From Streptomyces sp. NBC_01428 (GTDB taxonomy: Bacteria; Actinomycetota; Actinomycetes; Streptomycetales; Streptomycetaceae), in contig NZ_CP109499.1 of NCBI RefSeq assembly GCF_036231965.1, positions 7,626,001 to 7,690,000 on the forward strand: 64,000 bases of DNA. Direction: 5' to 3'. Below, piece after piece: positions 48,811 to 56,793 of the stretch. The position numbers were made by a program, and so were the translations under genes. The notes beneath the pieces were generated by a model. That model ran no database searches, was not told where the DNA came from, and saw only the letters and a list, made by a program, of their open reading frames with translations. The first letter of the stretch is position 1; each line of letters opens with the position of its first letter.

Positions 48811-49692
48811 GGGCACCGTGTCGTCCTCGCCCTCCTCCATCAGGTTCGCCGCCGCGCCCACGATGCTCGGGTCGGGCAGCCCGACGACCTCCTCGTCCTT
48901 GTCCGCGTAGGCGAAGCGGGCCAGCACACTGCGCATGGCGTCGACGCGGGCCCGCTTCTTGTCGTTGCTCTTCACCACCGTCCACGGCGCCTGTTCGGTG
49001 TCCGTCTCGCGGAACATGGCGACCTTGGCCGCCGTGTAGTCGTCCCAGCGGTCCAGCGAGGCCAGGTCCATCGGGCTGAGCTTCCACTGCCGCACCGGGT
49101 CGACCTGGCGGATCGTGAAACGGGTGCGCTGCTCGCCCTGCGAGACCGAGAACCAGAACTTGATCAGGTCCACCCCGTCGTCGACGAGCATCCGCTCGAA
49201 CGCGGGCGCCTGCCGCATGAAGCGCCGGTACTCGTCGTCGCCGCAGAAGCCCATCACCCTCTCCACACCGGCCCGGTTGTACCAGGACCGGTCGAACATC
49301 ACGATCTCGCCCGCCGTCGGCAGATGCTCGACGTACCGCTGGAAGTACCACTGACCGCGTTCCCGCTCGGTGGGCTTCTCCAGGGCCACGACGCGGGCGC
49401 CGCGCGGATTGAGGTGCTCGGTGAAGCGTTTGATCGTGCCGCCCTTGCCGGCCGCGTCACGCCCCTCGAAGACGATGACGAGCCGCCGTCCCGTCTCCTT
49501 GATCCAGCTCTGCAGCTTCAGCAGTTCTATCTGCTGGAGCCGCTTGTGCCACTCGTACTCCTTGCGCTCCATCCGCTGTTCGTACGGGTAGTTCTCCCGC
49601 CAGGTGTCGACCGTGCTTCCGTCCGGCCGGATCAGTACCGGGTCGTCGTGGTCGGTGTAGTCGACCCGCATGCCTGCCAGCAGTTCCGTCAT
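48787..49692 (-). CDS. ppk2: polyphosphate kinase 2
   Basis: The 301-residue protein has the PPK2 P-loop: Walker A FEGRDAAGKGGTIKRFTEHL near residue 75-94, Walker B VMFDRSWYNRAGVE with a catalytic Asp and Arg, and the downstream ERMLVDDGVDLIKFWFSVS. PPK2 uses polyphosphate to phosphorylate nucleoside mono- or diphosphates. It follows the PiT gene and the small membrane gene on the same strand, so phosphate import and polyphosphate-driven nucleotide phosphorylation are probably co-expressed. Its C-terminus is encoded by a tandem repeat. Confidence 0.93.
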   Translation of the reverse strand: MTELLAGMRVDYTDHDDPVLIRPDGSTVDTWRENYPYEQRMERKEYEWHKRLQQIELLKLQSWIKETGRRLVIVFEGRDAAGKGGTIKRFTEHLNPRGARVVALEKPTERERGQWYFQRYVEHLPTAGEIVMFDRSWYNRAGVERVMGFCGDDEYRRFMRQAPAFERMLVDDGVDLIKFWFSVSQGEQRTRFTIRQVDPVRQWKLSPMDLASLDRWDDYTAAKVAMFRETDTEQAPWTVVKSNDKKRARVDAMRSVLARFAYADKDEEVVGLPDPSIVGAAANLMEEGEDDTVPPAGPAGS

Positions 49693-49749
49693 CCGGCCCT
49701 CCCCTTCTCGTACCGCGCGTTCCCCGTCGACCGAGTTCTTCCCGCCGAG

Positions 49750-49998
49750 TCAGTGGAACTGCGGCACGATCAGATAGATCCCGTACGCCACCACGGCCGC
49801 GCAGGCCAGGAAGCAGAGCCCTGCCTGGGTGATCCCCAGGACGCCGCCGCCGGAGGAGCCCGTGTCGGCGGCGCCTTCACGAGCCGCCTCGACCCGGGCG
49901 AGCCCGAGCACACCGAGGGCGAAGACGACGACCACGGCCACGGTGACTCCCGTGCTCACCGCGGCGACCTCGCCGAGTGCGGTCCAGTCGAGATGCAT
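49750..49998 (-). CDS. small membrane protein between PiT and PPK2
   Basis: The 82-residue protein has two hydrophobic segments: VSTGVTVAVVVVFALGVLGLA near the start and LCFLACAAVVAYGIYLIV near the end, with a Gly/Ser-rich loop between (ADTGSSGGGVLG). It follows the PiT gene by 19 bp and precedes ppk2 by 57 bp, so the three form one operon. I recall similar small proteins beside PiT-type transporters in Streptomyces. It may stabilise or control the transporter; this is inference. Confidence 0.75.
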   Translation of the reverse strand: MHLDWTALGEVAAVSTGVTVAVVVVFALGVLGLARVEAAREGAADTGSSGGGVLGITQAGLCFLACAAVVAYGIYLIVPQFH

Positions 49999-50017
49999 GT
50001 CCGGAACTCTCCCTGAC

Positions 50018-51172
50018 TCAGGCGGCCGAGCCGACGCCGGCCGGCGCGGCCGTACGGACGGTGACCTGGTGGTCGTCGTTGACGTTCGATGCGTGCACCG
50101 GGTTGCGGCGTGAGGCGGCGACGATGAACGACGCGACGGCCACCGCGACGAGCGCGATCACCACGGTGCCGAACGTTCCGCCGTGCTTCACCACGCTCGC
50201 CGACACACCGCCGACCAGCGCGGCGGCCGGCAGGGTCACCAGCCAGGCGACGGCCATCCGGCCCGCGGTGCCCCAGCGCACCTCGGCCAGCCGCCTGCCC
50301 AGTCCGGCGCCGAGGATGCCCCCCGAGCAGACCTGTGTGGTGGACAGCGCGAAACCGAGGTGGGCCGAGGTCAGGATCACGGTCGTGGAGGCCGCCTCGG
50401 CCGCGAAGCCCTGGGGTGACTGGATGTCCGTGAGTCCCTTGCCCATCGTCCGGATGATCCGCCAGCCGCCGATGTAGGTGCCCAGACCGATCGCCAGGCC
50501 CGCCGACGCGATGACCCAGACCGGCGGGCCGGCGTCGTGGCCGAGCGCGCCCGCCGAGATCAGTGTCAGCGTGATGACGCCCATCGTCTTCTGCGCGTCG
50601 TTCGTCCCGTGCGCCAGGGACACCAGCGAGGCGGAGGCGATCTGGCCGAGCCGGAAGCCCTTCGTCACCGACTTCTCGCGGGCCCGGGCGGTGATCCGGT
50701 ACGCGAGGTAGGTGGCCAGGAGCGCGGCGACGCCCGCGACGACCGGCGAGGCCACCGCCGGGATCAGGATCTTCTCCAGCACCTTGTCGAAGTGGACGCC
50801 CTTCGCGCCCGCGCCGACCCACACCGCGCCGATGAGCCCGCCGAACAGGGCGTGCGAGGAGCTGGACGGAAGCCCGAGCAGCCACGTCAGCAGGTTCCAG
50901 AGGATCGCGCCGACCAGGCCCGCGAAGATCATGCCGGGGGTCACGAGGGTGTCGTCGACGATCCCACCGGAGATCGTCTTGGCGACCTCGGTGGACAGGA
51001 ACGCGCCGCCCACGTTCAGAACTCCACTGATGAGGACGGCGGTTCTGGGCTTGAGGGCGCCGGTGGCGATGGACGTGGCCATCGCGTTCGCCGTGTCATG
51101 GAACCCGTTGGTGAAATCGAAGGCCAGAGCCGTGACGATGACGACCGCCACGAGGAACGTGATGTGGTCCAT
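50018..51172 (-). CDS. PiT family low-affinity phosphate transporter
   Basis: The 384-residue protein starts at ATG 51172 and has about ten membrane helices. The PiT signatures are intact: DFTNGFHDTANAMATSIATG near residue 19-38 and LAHGTNDAQKTMGVI in the second half. It couples phosphate or metal-phosphate to protons or sodium. It is the first gene of the operon with the small membrane protein and ppk2. A triple 11-bp repeat upstream resembles a PHO box. Confidence 0.95.
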   Translation of the reverse strand: MDHITFLVAVVIVTALAFDFTNGFHDTANAMATSIATGALKPRTAVLISGVLNVGGAFLSTEVAKTISGGIVDDTLVTPGMIFAGLVGAILWNLLTWLLGLPSSSSHALFGGLIGAVWVGAGAKGVHFDKVLEKILIPAVASPVVAGVAALLATYLAYRITARAREKSVTKGFRLGQIASASLVSLAHGTNDAQKTMGVITLTLISAGALGHDAGPPVWVIASAGLAIGLGTYIGGWRIIRTMGKGLTDIQSPQGFAAEAASTTVILTSAHLGFALSTTQVCSGGILGAGLGRRLAEVRWGTAGRMAVAWLVTLPAAALVGGVSASVVKHGGTFGTVVIALVAVAVASFIVAASRRNPVHASNVNDDHQVTVRTAAPAGVGSAA

Positions 51173-51189
51173 CCCTCGATGAAAGCAAT

Positions 51190-51222
51190 CGGAGGCGTAC
51201 GCCGGGCGAACCGGAGGCAAAG
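51190..51222 (-). promoter_or_regulatory. three 11-bp direct repeats, candidate PHO box
   Basis: On the coding (minus) strand the units read CTTTGCCTCCG (51212-51222), GTTCGCCCGGC (51201-51211) and GTACGCCTCCG (51190-51200), head to tail. The middle one matches the known Streptomyces PhoP-binding unit GTTCACCCGGC at 10 of 11 positions. The array ends 17 bp before the PiT ATG, suggesting PhoR-PhoP control of the operon. Confidence 0.6.
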
Positions 51223-51342
51223 CGCACGCATGGCCGAGTCGAGATGGACGTGTGTTCACGACGTATCGGACGGCGCCCGGCCACGCGGACATCGCTGATG
51301 ATCCGTCAAACCGCTTGCCCGGCAGCGGACGCCCTGTTCAGG

Positions 51343-52200
51343 ATGACGGCCATGCCGACCTTCGCCGCATCCGACGGAACCCGACTCGCCCACCACGGCA
51401 GGGGCGAGGTCCCGCCGCTGCTCTGTCTGCCCGGTGGGCCGATGCGCGCCTCCGCCTACCTCGGCGACCTCGGAGGGCTGGCCCGTCACCGCCGGCTGTG
51501 CCTGCTCGACCTGCGGGGCACCGGCGCCTCGGACCGTCCGGCCGACCCGGCGACGTACCGCTGCGACCGCCAGGTCGACGACGTGGAGGCGTTCCGGGCG
51601 CACCTCGGACTCGACCGGGTCGATCTGCTCGCGCACTCGGCGGGCGGCGACCTGGCCCTGCTGTACGCCGTCCGGCACCCCGAGCGCGTCCGCTCCCTCA
51701 CGCTCGTCGCCGCTCGGGCGCGGGCCCTCGGTGTCGACTTCACGCCGGAGCACCGGGCGGAGGGGGCGGCGCTCCGCGCGCGGGAACCGTGGTTCGAGGG
51801 TGCGCACGCGGCGTACGGGCGGATCTGGGCCGGCACCGCGAGCGATGCCGACTTCGACGCGGCCACCCCGTTCTTCTACGGCCGTTGGGACGCGGCCGCA
51901 CGCGCCCACGCGGCGACCGACCTCGACCAGACGAACGAGGAGGCCGCCGACCGCTACGCGACACCGGACGCCTTCCGGCCCGCGGCGGCCCGGGCCGTGG
52001 TGGCCGCCTGGGACGTGCGGGTGCTGCTCGTCCCGGGCGCGCTGGACAGCGGCCCGCTGCCACGCGTCGCCGCGACCGTCGCGGACCTCTTCGCGCGGGC
52101 CGAGACGGCCGTCCTGCCGGGGGCCGGGCACTTCCCGTGGCTCGACGAACCGCGACTTTTCACGGACACGGTCGAGGGTTTCCTCGGCCGTCAGGAGTGA
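51343..52200 (+). CDS. alpha/beta hydrolase (S33 iminopeptidase-like)
   Basis: The 285-residue product starts at ATG 51343 or 51352. The alpha/beta fold shows LLCLPGGPMRASAYLGDLGG with an oxyanion-type loop, LDLRGTGASDRP, the nucleophile in LAHSAGGDLALLYA, and later DVRVLLVPGALDSGPL (Asp) and GAGHFPWLDE (His). It resembles proline iminopeptidase and related hydrolases. It diverges from the PiT gene across a 170-bp region that contains the PHO-like repeats. The substrate is unknown. Confidence 0.88.
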   Translation: MTAMPTFAASDGTRLAHHGRGEVPPLLCLPGGPMRASAYLGDLGGLARHRRLCLLDLRGTGASDRPADPATYRCDRQVDDVEAFRAHLGLDRVDLLAHSAGGDLALLYAVRHPERVRSLTLVAARARALGVDFTPEHRAEGAALRAREPWFEGAHAAYGRIWAGTASDADFDAATPFFYGRWDAAARAHAATDLDQTNEEAADRYATPDAFRPAAARAVVAAWDVRVLLVPGALDSGPLPRVAATVADLFARAETAVLPGAGHFPWLDEPRLFTDTVEGFLGRQE

Positions 52201-52215
52201 GCGGATGGGGTCTCC

Positions 52216-52725
52216 TCAGGACGCTCCGGACCTGCCGGACCTGTCTGCGTGAGGAAGGGGTGGAGTGAAGGCGGGGAACGGGCCCTGGGCCAGGCGGAGA
52301 TCGACCCACTCCGCCGACTCGCCAGGCAGGACGTACCGGTCGGACTCCACGAACCCGTGGTGTCGGGCGAAGCGCAGGCCCGCCTCGTTGGCCGCGAGCA
52401 CCACCGTCTCGATCGTCTCGGCACCCAGCGCCCGGGCCTCGGCCAGGCCGCGGGCGTACAGCTCCTCGCCGAAGCCCTGTCCGCGGTGCTCGGCCAGCAC
52501 GCGCGCGATGACGGTCGCGGTCCCGCCGTCCCCGGCCGGCGGGCGCACGGTCGTGCAGCCCACCAGGACGTCACCCACGTACGCGACCTCCAGACGGTAG
52601 CGCCGGACCCGCTCGCGCACCTCGTCGAGCGACAGGGCGGCGGGCGGCACGATCACGTTGTGGACGTGCTGCCAGTCCCTGAGACGGGCGTCGTCGGCAG
52701 GCTTCTCGATACGCAGTGTGGGCAC
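52216..52725 (-). CDS. GNAT family acetyltransferase
   Basis: From GTG 52725 the protein is 169 residues; upstream in-frame starts exist without better support. It fits the GNAT fold: VRRYRLEVAYVGDVLVGCTTV, VIARVLAEHRGQGFGEELYARGLAEARALGAETIET, which holds the acetyl-CoA loop RGQGFGEEL, and RFARHHGFVESDRYVL. Substrate unknown. It converges on the hydrolase gene with a gap of 15 bp. Confidence 0.85.
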   Translation of the reverse strand: MPTLRIEKPADDARLRDWQHVHNVIVPPAALSLDEVRERVRRYRLEVAYVGDVLVGCTTVRPPAGDGGTATVIARVLAEHRGQGFGEELYARGLAEARALGAETIETVVLAANEAGLRFARHHGFVESDRYVLPGESAEWVDLRLAQGPFPAFTPPLPHADRSGRSGAS

Positions 52726-52816
52726 CGGAACAGGAGACCGCCCGGGCGGCCCGCCGTCAACGGCGTTTGCGCGCAAGGCCGTCCGGACGGTGCCCGGGCG
52801 GTCGTGCTCCGCCGGT

Positions 52817-53251
52817 TCAGCCGAGACGCGGGATCTCGATCGCGGGGCAGCGGTCCATCACCATGTCGAGCCCGGCGGCGCGCGTCCGTTCGTAGGCGCC
52901 CTCGTCGATCACGTCCAGCTGGAACCACACGCCCTTGGCCCCGATGGTGACGGCCTCGTCCGCGACCGGACCGGCCAGCCCGCTGTTGACGAAGACGTCG
53001 ACGACATCGACCTCGAAGGGGATGTCCGCCAGCGACGCGTACCCCTTCTCCCCGTGGACCGTCTCGGCCTTGGGGTGCACCGGCACGATCCGCTTGCCGA
53101 AGCGCTGGAGGACGTCGGCCACGCCGTAGGCCGCGCGGTGCTGGTTCGAGGAGAGCCCGACGATCGCCCAGGTGTCGCCCAGCTCGGTGAGGATCTTGCG
53201 GATCGTTGCCTGGTCGCCGTACACGCTCGGCCTCCTCGTGGTCCCTGACAT
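52817..53251 (-). CDS. CoA-binding (YccU-like) protein
   Basis: The 144-residue protein begins at ATG 53251 or at an in-frame GTG nine codons later. It matches the CoA-binding Rossmann-like family: TIRKILTELGDTWAIVGLSSNQHRAAYGVADVLQRFGKRIVPVHPKAETVHG, then PFEVDVVDVFVNSGLAGPVADEAVTIGAKGVWFQLDV. Such proteins bind CoA and are related to the N-terminal part of succinyl-CoA synthetase; function is unknown. Confidence 0.9.
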   Translation of the reverse strand: MSGTTRRPSVYGDQATIRKILTELGDTWAIVGLSSNQHRAAYGVADVLQRFGKRIVPVHPKAETVHGEKGYASLADIPFEVDVVDVFVNSGLAGPVADEAVTIGAKGVWFQLDVIDEGAYERTRAAGLDMVMDRCPAIEIPRLG

Positions 53252-53469
53252 GGATGCTCGGCCCTCCGGCCGCTCACCAGGCACAACGGCTCGCGTCACG
53301 CGGTGATTCCCGTCGGTTCCCGGCGGTTCGCCGACGTCGCCGCCGGGCGGGCGGAGAACCGGCGAAGGCGGCGCGACCCGGGCACCCTTGGGTCGCGCGG
53401 GCGGGAGTGCCCGTCCGGAATGGCGCCGACCTCCCCGCGCCCGGCCGCCCACCGGCCTAGGCTCAGCCC

Positions 53470-54201
53470 GTGCTCCGTATCCTCGACGCCCGTACGGGCG
53501 AACTCATCGACGCCGCCCGCGCCCGCCGCGGCCTGGTCCGGGTCCACGCGCGCGTGGACGCGTTCGACACCACGGCGCTGCGGGTGCTGGTCTGCGCCGA
53601 CGTCCTGGTACGGGCCCTGGAGGTCGGCAGCAACCCCGTGTGGTCGACCCTGACGTCGGCCGAGGATCCTGCCGACGCGGACAGGCTGAGGGAGAGCGCT
53701 GCCGGACTCGGCATCCGGCCCTTCGAGGAGCATCACGACACCGGAACGGGACCGGCGGCATCCCAGACGGTCGAGGTGTGCGCCGCGGGCGGAACGGCGA
53801 CGGACGCCGTCCGGTTCGAGGTGGCGCCCGTCGACACCGACGGCGGCCCGGTTCCCGCACCCGCCGACCCCACCGTCCTGCGCCTGGCGCTGCTCACACC
53901 CCCCAGGGACCGGCCCCTCCGTCTCGACGCGGCGGCCCTGGCGGACGCCGAGAGCACCCTCAAGCGCCGGCGCGCCGCCGTCGCAGCCTGGGCCACCCGG
54001 CCGTCCAAGGCCGTCCCCGACGCCGTACGCCTGCGGCTGCGCACCGCCTGGGAGGACGACCTGGACGTCCCCGCCGTCCTGGACGTGCTGGGGTGGATCG
54101 AGACGTCGGACCTCGCGGAGGGAGCGCGCTTCGAGTCCTACGCCTACGCCGACCGGCTGCTCGGCCTGGAACTCACCCGCGAGATCGGTTCGGCGTGGTG
54201 A
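53470..54201 (+). CDS. degenerate cysteinyl-tRNA synthetase/MshC-like protein
   Basis: The 243-residue protein begins at GTG 53470, 6 nt after TAGGCT (53458-53463). Its last 110 residues resemble the end of the MshC/CysRS catalytic region: LKRRRAAVAAWATRPSKAV, RLRLRTAWEDDLDVPAVLDVLGWIE and YADRLLGLELTREI. The start resembles their first strand and helix (RVHARVDAFDTTALRVLVCADVLVRAL), but the HIGH motif and the zinc and KMSKS parts are missing; about 200 residues of the catalytic core seem deleted. It overlaps the downstream phosphatase gene by 4 bp. Alignment is by eye, so this remains tentative. Confidence 0.6.
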   Translation: MLRILDARTGELIDAARARRGLVRVHARVDAFDTTALRVLVCADVLVRALEVGSNPVWSTLTSAEDPADADRLRESAAGLGIRPFEEHHDTGTGPAASQTVEVCAAGGTATDAVRFEVAPVDTDGGPVPAPADPTVLRLALLTPPRDRPLRLDAAALADAESTLKRRRAAVAAWATRPSKAVPDAVRLRLRTAWEDDLDVPAVLDVLGWIETSDLAEGARFESYAYADRLLGLELTREIGSAW

Positions 54202-54740
54202 ACCGGCGCGCCCAGGCGGGCCCGCGGCGCAGACTCGTCGTGCTGCGGCACGCGAAGTCCGCCTACCCGGCCGGAGTCCCCGACCATGAGCGCCCTCTCG
54301 CGCCGCGCGGACTGCGGGACGCGCCCGCGGCCGGACGCGCGCTGGCCGAAGCCGACTGGATCCCCGACCTCGCGCTCTGCTCCACCGCCGTACGCGCCCG
54401 GCGGACCTGGGAACTCGCGGCCGACCAGTGGGGCACGCCGCCGCCGGTACGGGTCGACGAACGGCTGTACGCGGCGGACGTACCCGAGCTGCTCGAAGCG
54501 GTACGCGAAGTCCCCGAACGGGTGAGGACGTTGCTGCTGATCGGACACAACCCCGGGCTCGAGGAACTGATCCTCACACTCGCCGGTGACGGATTCGACG
54601 ACACACTGGACCAGGTCAGGACGAAGTACCCGACGTCGGCCGTCGCGGTCCTCGTCTGGCACGCCGCGGGCTGGCACGAACTGGCGCCCGGCACGGCACT
54701 GCTGACGGACGTCGCCGTGCCACGCGGCAAGAAAGCCTGA
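54198..54740 (+). CDS. SixA-like histidine phosphatase
   Basis: The 180-residue protein starts at GTG 54198, inside the stop of the preceding gene (GTGA), so it is translationally coupled. It has the histidine-phosphatase signature RLVVLRHAKSAYP near residue 15, PLAPRGLRDAPAAGRAL, and the second His in LLIGHNPGLEELILTL. SixA removes phosphate from histidine in phosphotransfer domains; the target here is unknown. A strong hairpin follows. Confidence 0.9.
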   Translation: MNRRAQAGPRRRLVVLRHAKSAYPAGVPDHERPLAPRGLRDAPAAGRALAEADWIPDLALCSTAVRARRTWELAADQWGTPPPVRVDERLYAADVPELLEAVREVPERVRTLLLIGHNPGLEELILTLAGDGFDDTLDQVRTKYPTSAVAVLVWHAAGWHELAPGTALLTDVAVPRGKKA

Positions 54741-54745
54741 TCCGC

Positions 54746-54772
54746 GGGGCCGGCCGGTCGCCGGCCGGCCCC
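54746..54772 (+). terminator. 12-bp perfect stem-loop after the SixA-like gene
   Basis: GGGGCCGGCCGG (54746-54757) pairs exactly with CCGGCCGGCCCC (54761-54772) around a 3-nt loop TCG. Confidence 0.85.
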
Positions 54773-54840
54773 GACCCTCCGGTGCCGGTCGGGCGGCACC
54801 GCCGTCGGGCACGCGCGCGTACAGCGCATACGCTGGGACG

Positions 54841-55467
54841 ATGCAGGACGAGTACCGCACCGTGGCCCGCGCGGGTGTGCACGAGACCGAGATCAACCGC
54901 TCCCGCTTCCTGTGCGCCCTCGCCCCGGCCGCCACCGAGCAGGAGGCCCAGGACTTCATCGCCGCCGTCCGCAAGCGGCACGCCGACGCGAGCCACAACT
55001 GCTCCGCCTACGTCATCGGGGCCGACGCGGCCGTGCAGAAGGCGAGCGACGACGGCGAACCGGGCGGCACCGCGGGCGTCCCCATGCTCCAGATGCTGCT
55101 GCGCCGCGACATGCGGTACGTCGTCGCCGTCGTCACCCGCTACTACGGCGGGATCAAGCTCGGCGCCGGTGGACTGATCAGGGCGTACGGCGGCTCGGTG
55201 GGCGAAGCGCTGGACGAACTGGGCACCATCACCCGGCGCCGGTTCCGGCTGGCGACCGTCACCGTCGACCACCAGCGGGCCGGCAAGGTGGAGAACGATC
55301 TCCGCTCCACCGGGCGCGAGGTGCGTGATGTTCGTTACGGCGAGGCGGTCACCATCGAGATCGGGCTGCCGGACGCCGACGTGGACGCGTTCCGCGCCTG
55401 GCTGGCCGACGCGACCGCGGGGGCGGCCGGGTTCGAGCTGGGCGGAGAGGCCTACGGAGACGTGTGA
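54841..55467 (+). CDS. YigZ/IMPACT family protein
   Basis: The 208-residue protein begins at ATG 54841, 6 nt after TACGCT (54829-54834), so it is likely leaderless. It carries the IMPACT-domain features SRFLCALAPAATEQEAQDF, ASHNCSAYVIG, SDDGEPGGTAGVPML and VVTRYYGGIKLGAGGL in its N-terminal half, and an EF-G-like C-terminal domain (YGEAVTIEIGLPDADV). Bacterial YigZ proteins have uncertain roles, possibly in translation or RNA binding. The gene stands upstream of sbcD. Confidence 0.93.
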   Translation: MQDEYRTVARAGVHETEINRSRFLCALAPAATEQEAQDFIAAVRKRHADASHNCSAYVIGADAAVQKASDDGEPGGTAGVPMLQMLLRRDMRYVVAVVTRYYGGIKLGAGGLIRAYGGSVGEALDELGTITRRRFRLATVTVDHQRAGKVENDLRSTGREVRDVRYGEAVTIEIGLPDADVDAFRAWLADATAGAAGFELGGEAYGDV

Positions 55468-55574
55468 CAGGCAGGGCGAACCGGACGAAACGGTCAACTC
55501 CCTTGCGTTCATGACGGGCTGATACGGGAGTAACCGCCCGTGATGTCAGACCCGGCCGTTACCCTTCGGGGATC

Positions 55575-56738
55575 ATGAGGCTCCTGCACACTTCCGACTG
55601 GCATCTGGGCCGGGCGTTCCACCGGGTGAACATGCTCGACGCCCAGGCCGGGTTCATCGGCCATCTCGTCGGCACCGCCCGCGAGCGCGAGGCGGACGCC
55701 GTGGTCGTCTCGGGAGACGTGTACGACCGTGCCGTCCCGCCGCTCGCCGCCGTCCAGCTCTTCGACGACGCCCTGCACCGGCTGGCCGACCTCGGCGTGC
55801 CCACGATCATGATCTCCGGCAACCACGACTCCGCGCGACGCCTCGGCGTCGGTGCCGGGCTCATCGACCGGGCGGGCATCCACCTGCGGACCGACGCCAC
55901 GGCCTGCGGCACGCCCGTGGTGCTCACCGACGGCCACGGCGACGTCGCCTTCTACGGCCTGCCCTACCTCGAACCGGCCCTCGTGAAGGACGAGTTCGGC
56001 GTGGACAAGCCGGGCCACGAAGCCGTGCTGGCCGCCGCCATGGACCGGGTCCGCGCCGACCTCGCCATGCGCGCGCCGGGTACCCGCTCCGTCGTCCTCG
56101 CCCACGCCTTCGTCACCGGCGGCGCGGTGAGCGACAGCGAGCGGGACATCACCGTCGGCGGGGTCGCCTCCGTGCCCGCCGGGGTCTTCGACGGCGTCGA
56201 CTACACCGCCCTCGGCCATCTGCACGGCAGCCAGACCATCAGCGAGCGCGTGCGCTACTCGGGCTCCCCCCTCCCGTACTCCTTCTCGGAGGCCGACCAC
56301 CGCAAGACCATGTGGCTGGTGGACCTCGGGCCCGACGGCTCCCTGGACGCGGAGCGGATCGACTGCCCCGTGCCACGCGGCCTCGCCCGCGTCCGCGGCC
56401 ACCTGGAGGACCTGCTCGCCGACCCGGCCCTGGCGCGTCACGAGGACGCCTGGGTCGAGGCCACCCTCACCGACCCGGTGCGGCCCGCCGATCCCATGGC
56501 CCGGCTGACCGAGCGCTTCCCGCACACGCTCAGCCTCGTCTTCGACCCCGAGCGCGCTCCTCAGGACCCCGACGTCTCGTACGCGCGGCGCCTCGCCGGC
56601 CGCAGCGAGCAGGAGATCGCCGAGGACTTCGTCGCGCACGTGCGCGGGGCGGGCCCCGACCCGAGCGAACAGGCCGTGCTGCGGGACGCGTTCGACGCCG
56701 TCCGCGCCGACGAGACCGTACGGGAGACCGCCCGGTGA
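55575..56738 (+). CDS. sbcD: exonuclease subunit SbcD
   Basis: The 387-residue protein is the Mre11-type nuclease of the SbcCD complex, which processes DNA hairpins and ends. The metal phosphoesterase motifs are present: HTSDWHLG near residue 6, VVSGDVYDR near 47, ISGNHDS near 80, VLAHAFVTGG and ALGHLHGSQ. TACCCT at 55560-55565 precedes the ATG by 9 nt. sbcC follows 55 bp downstream, so the two are one operon. Confidence 0.95.
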   Translation: MRLLHTSDWHLGRAFHRVNMLDAQAGFIGHLVGTAREREADAVVVSGDVYDRAVPPLAAVQLFDDALHRLADLGVPTIMISGNHDSARRLGVGAGLIDRAGIHLRTDATACGTPVVLTDGHGDVAFYGLPYLEPALVKDEFGVDKPGHEAVLAAAMDRVRADLAMRAPGTRSVVLAHAFVTGGAVSDSERDITVGGVASVPAGVFDGVDYTALGHLHGSQTISERVRYSGSPLPYSFSEADHRKTMWLVDLGPDGSLDAERIDCPVPRGLARVRGHLEDLLADPALARHEDAWVEATLTDPVRPADPMARLTERFPHTLSLVFDPERAPQDPDVSYARRLAGRSEQEIAEDFVAHVRGAGPDPSEQAVLRDAFDAVRADETVRETAR

Positions 56739-56793
56739 CACCCCGCCCGCCGCACCCCCCTGGGACCGCACGCCCGGACATCGAGAGGACCCG

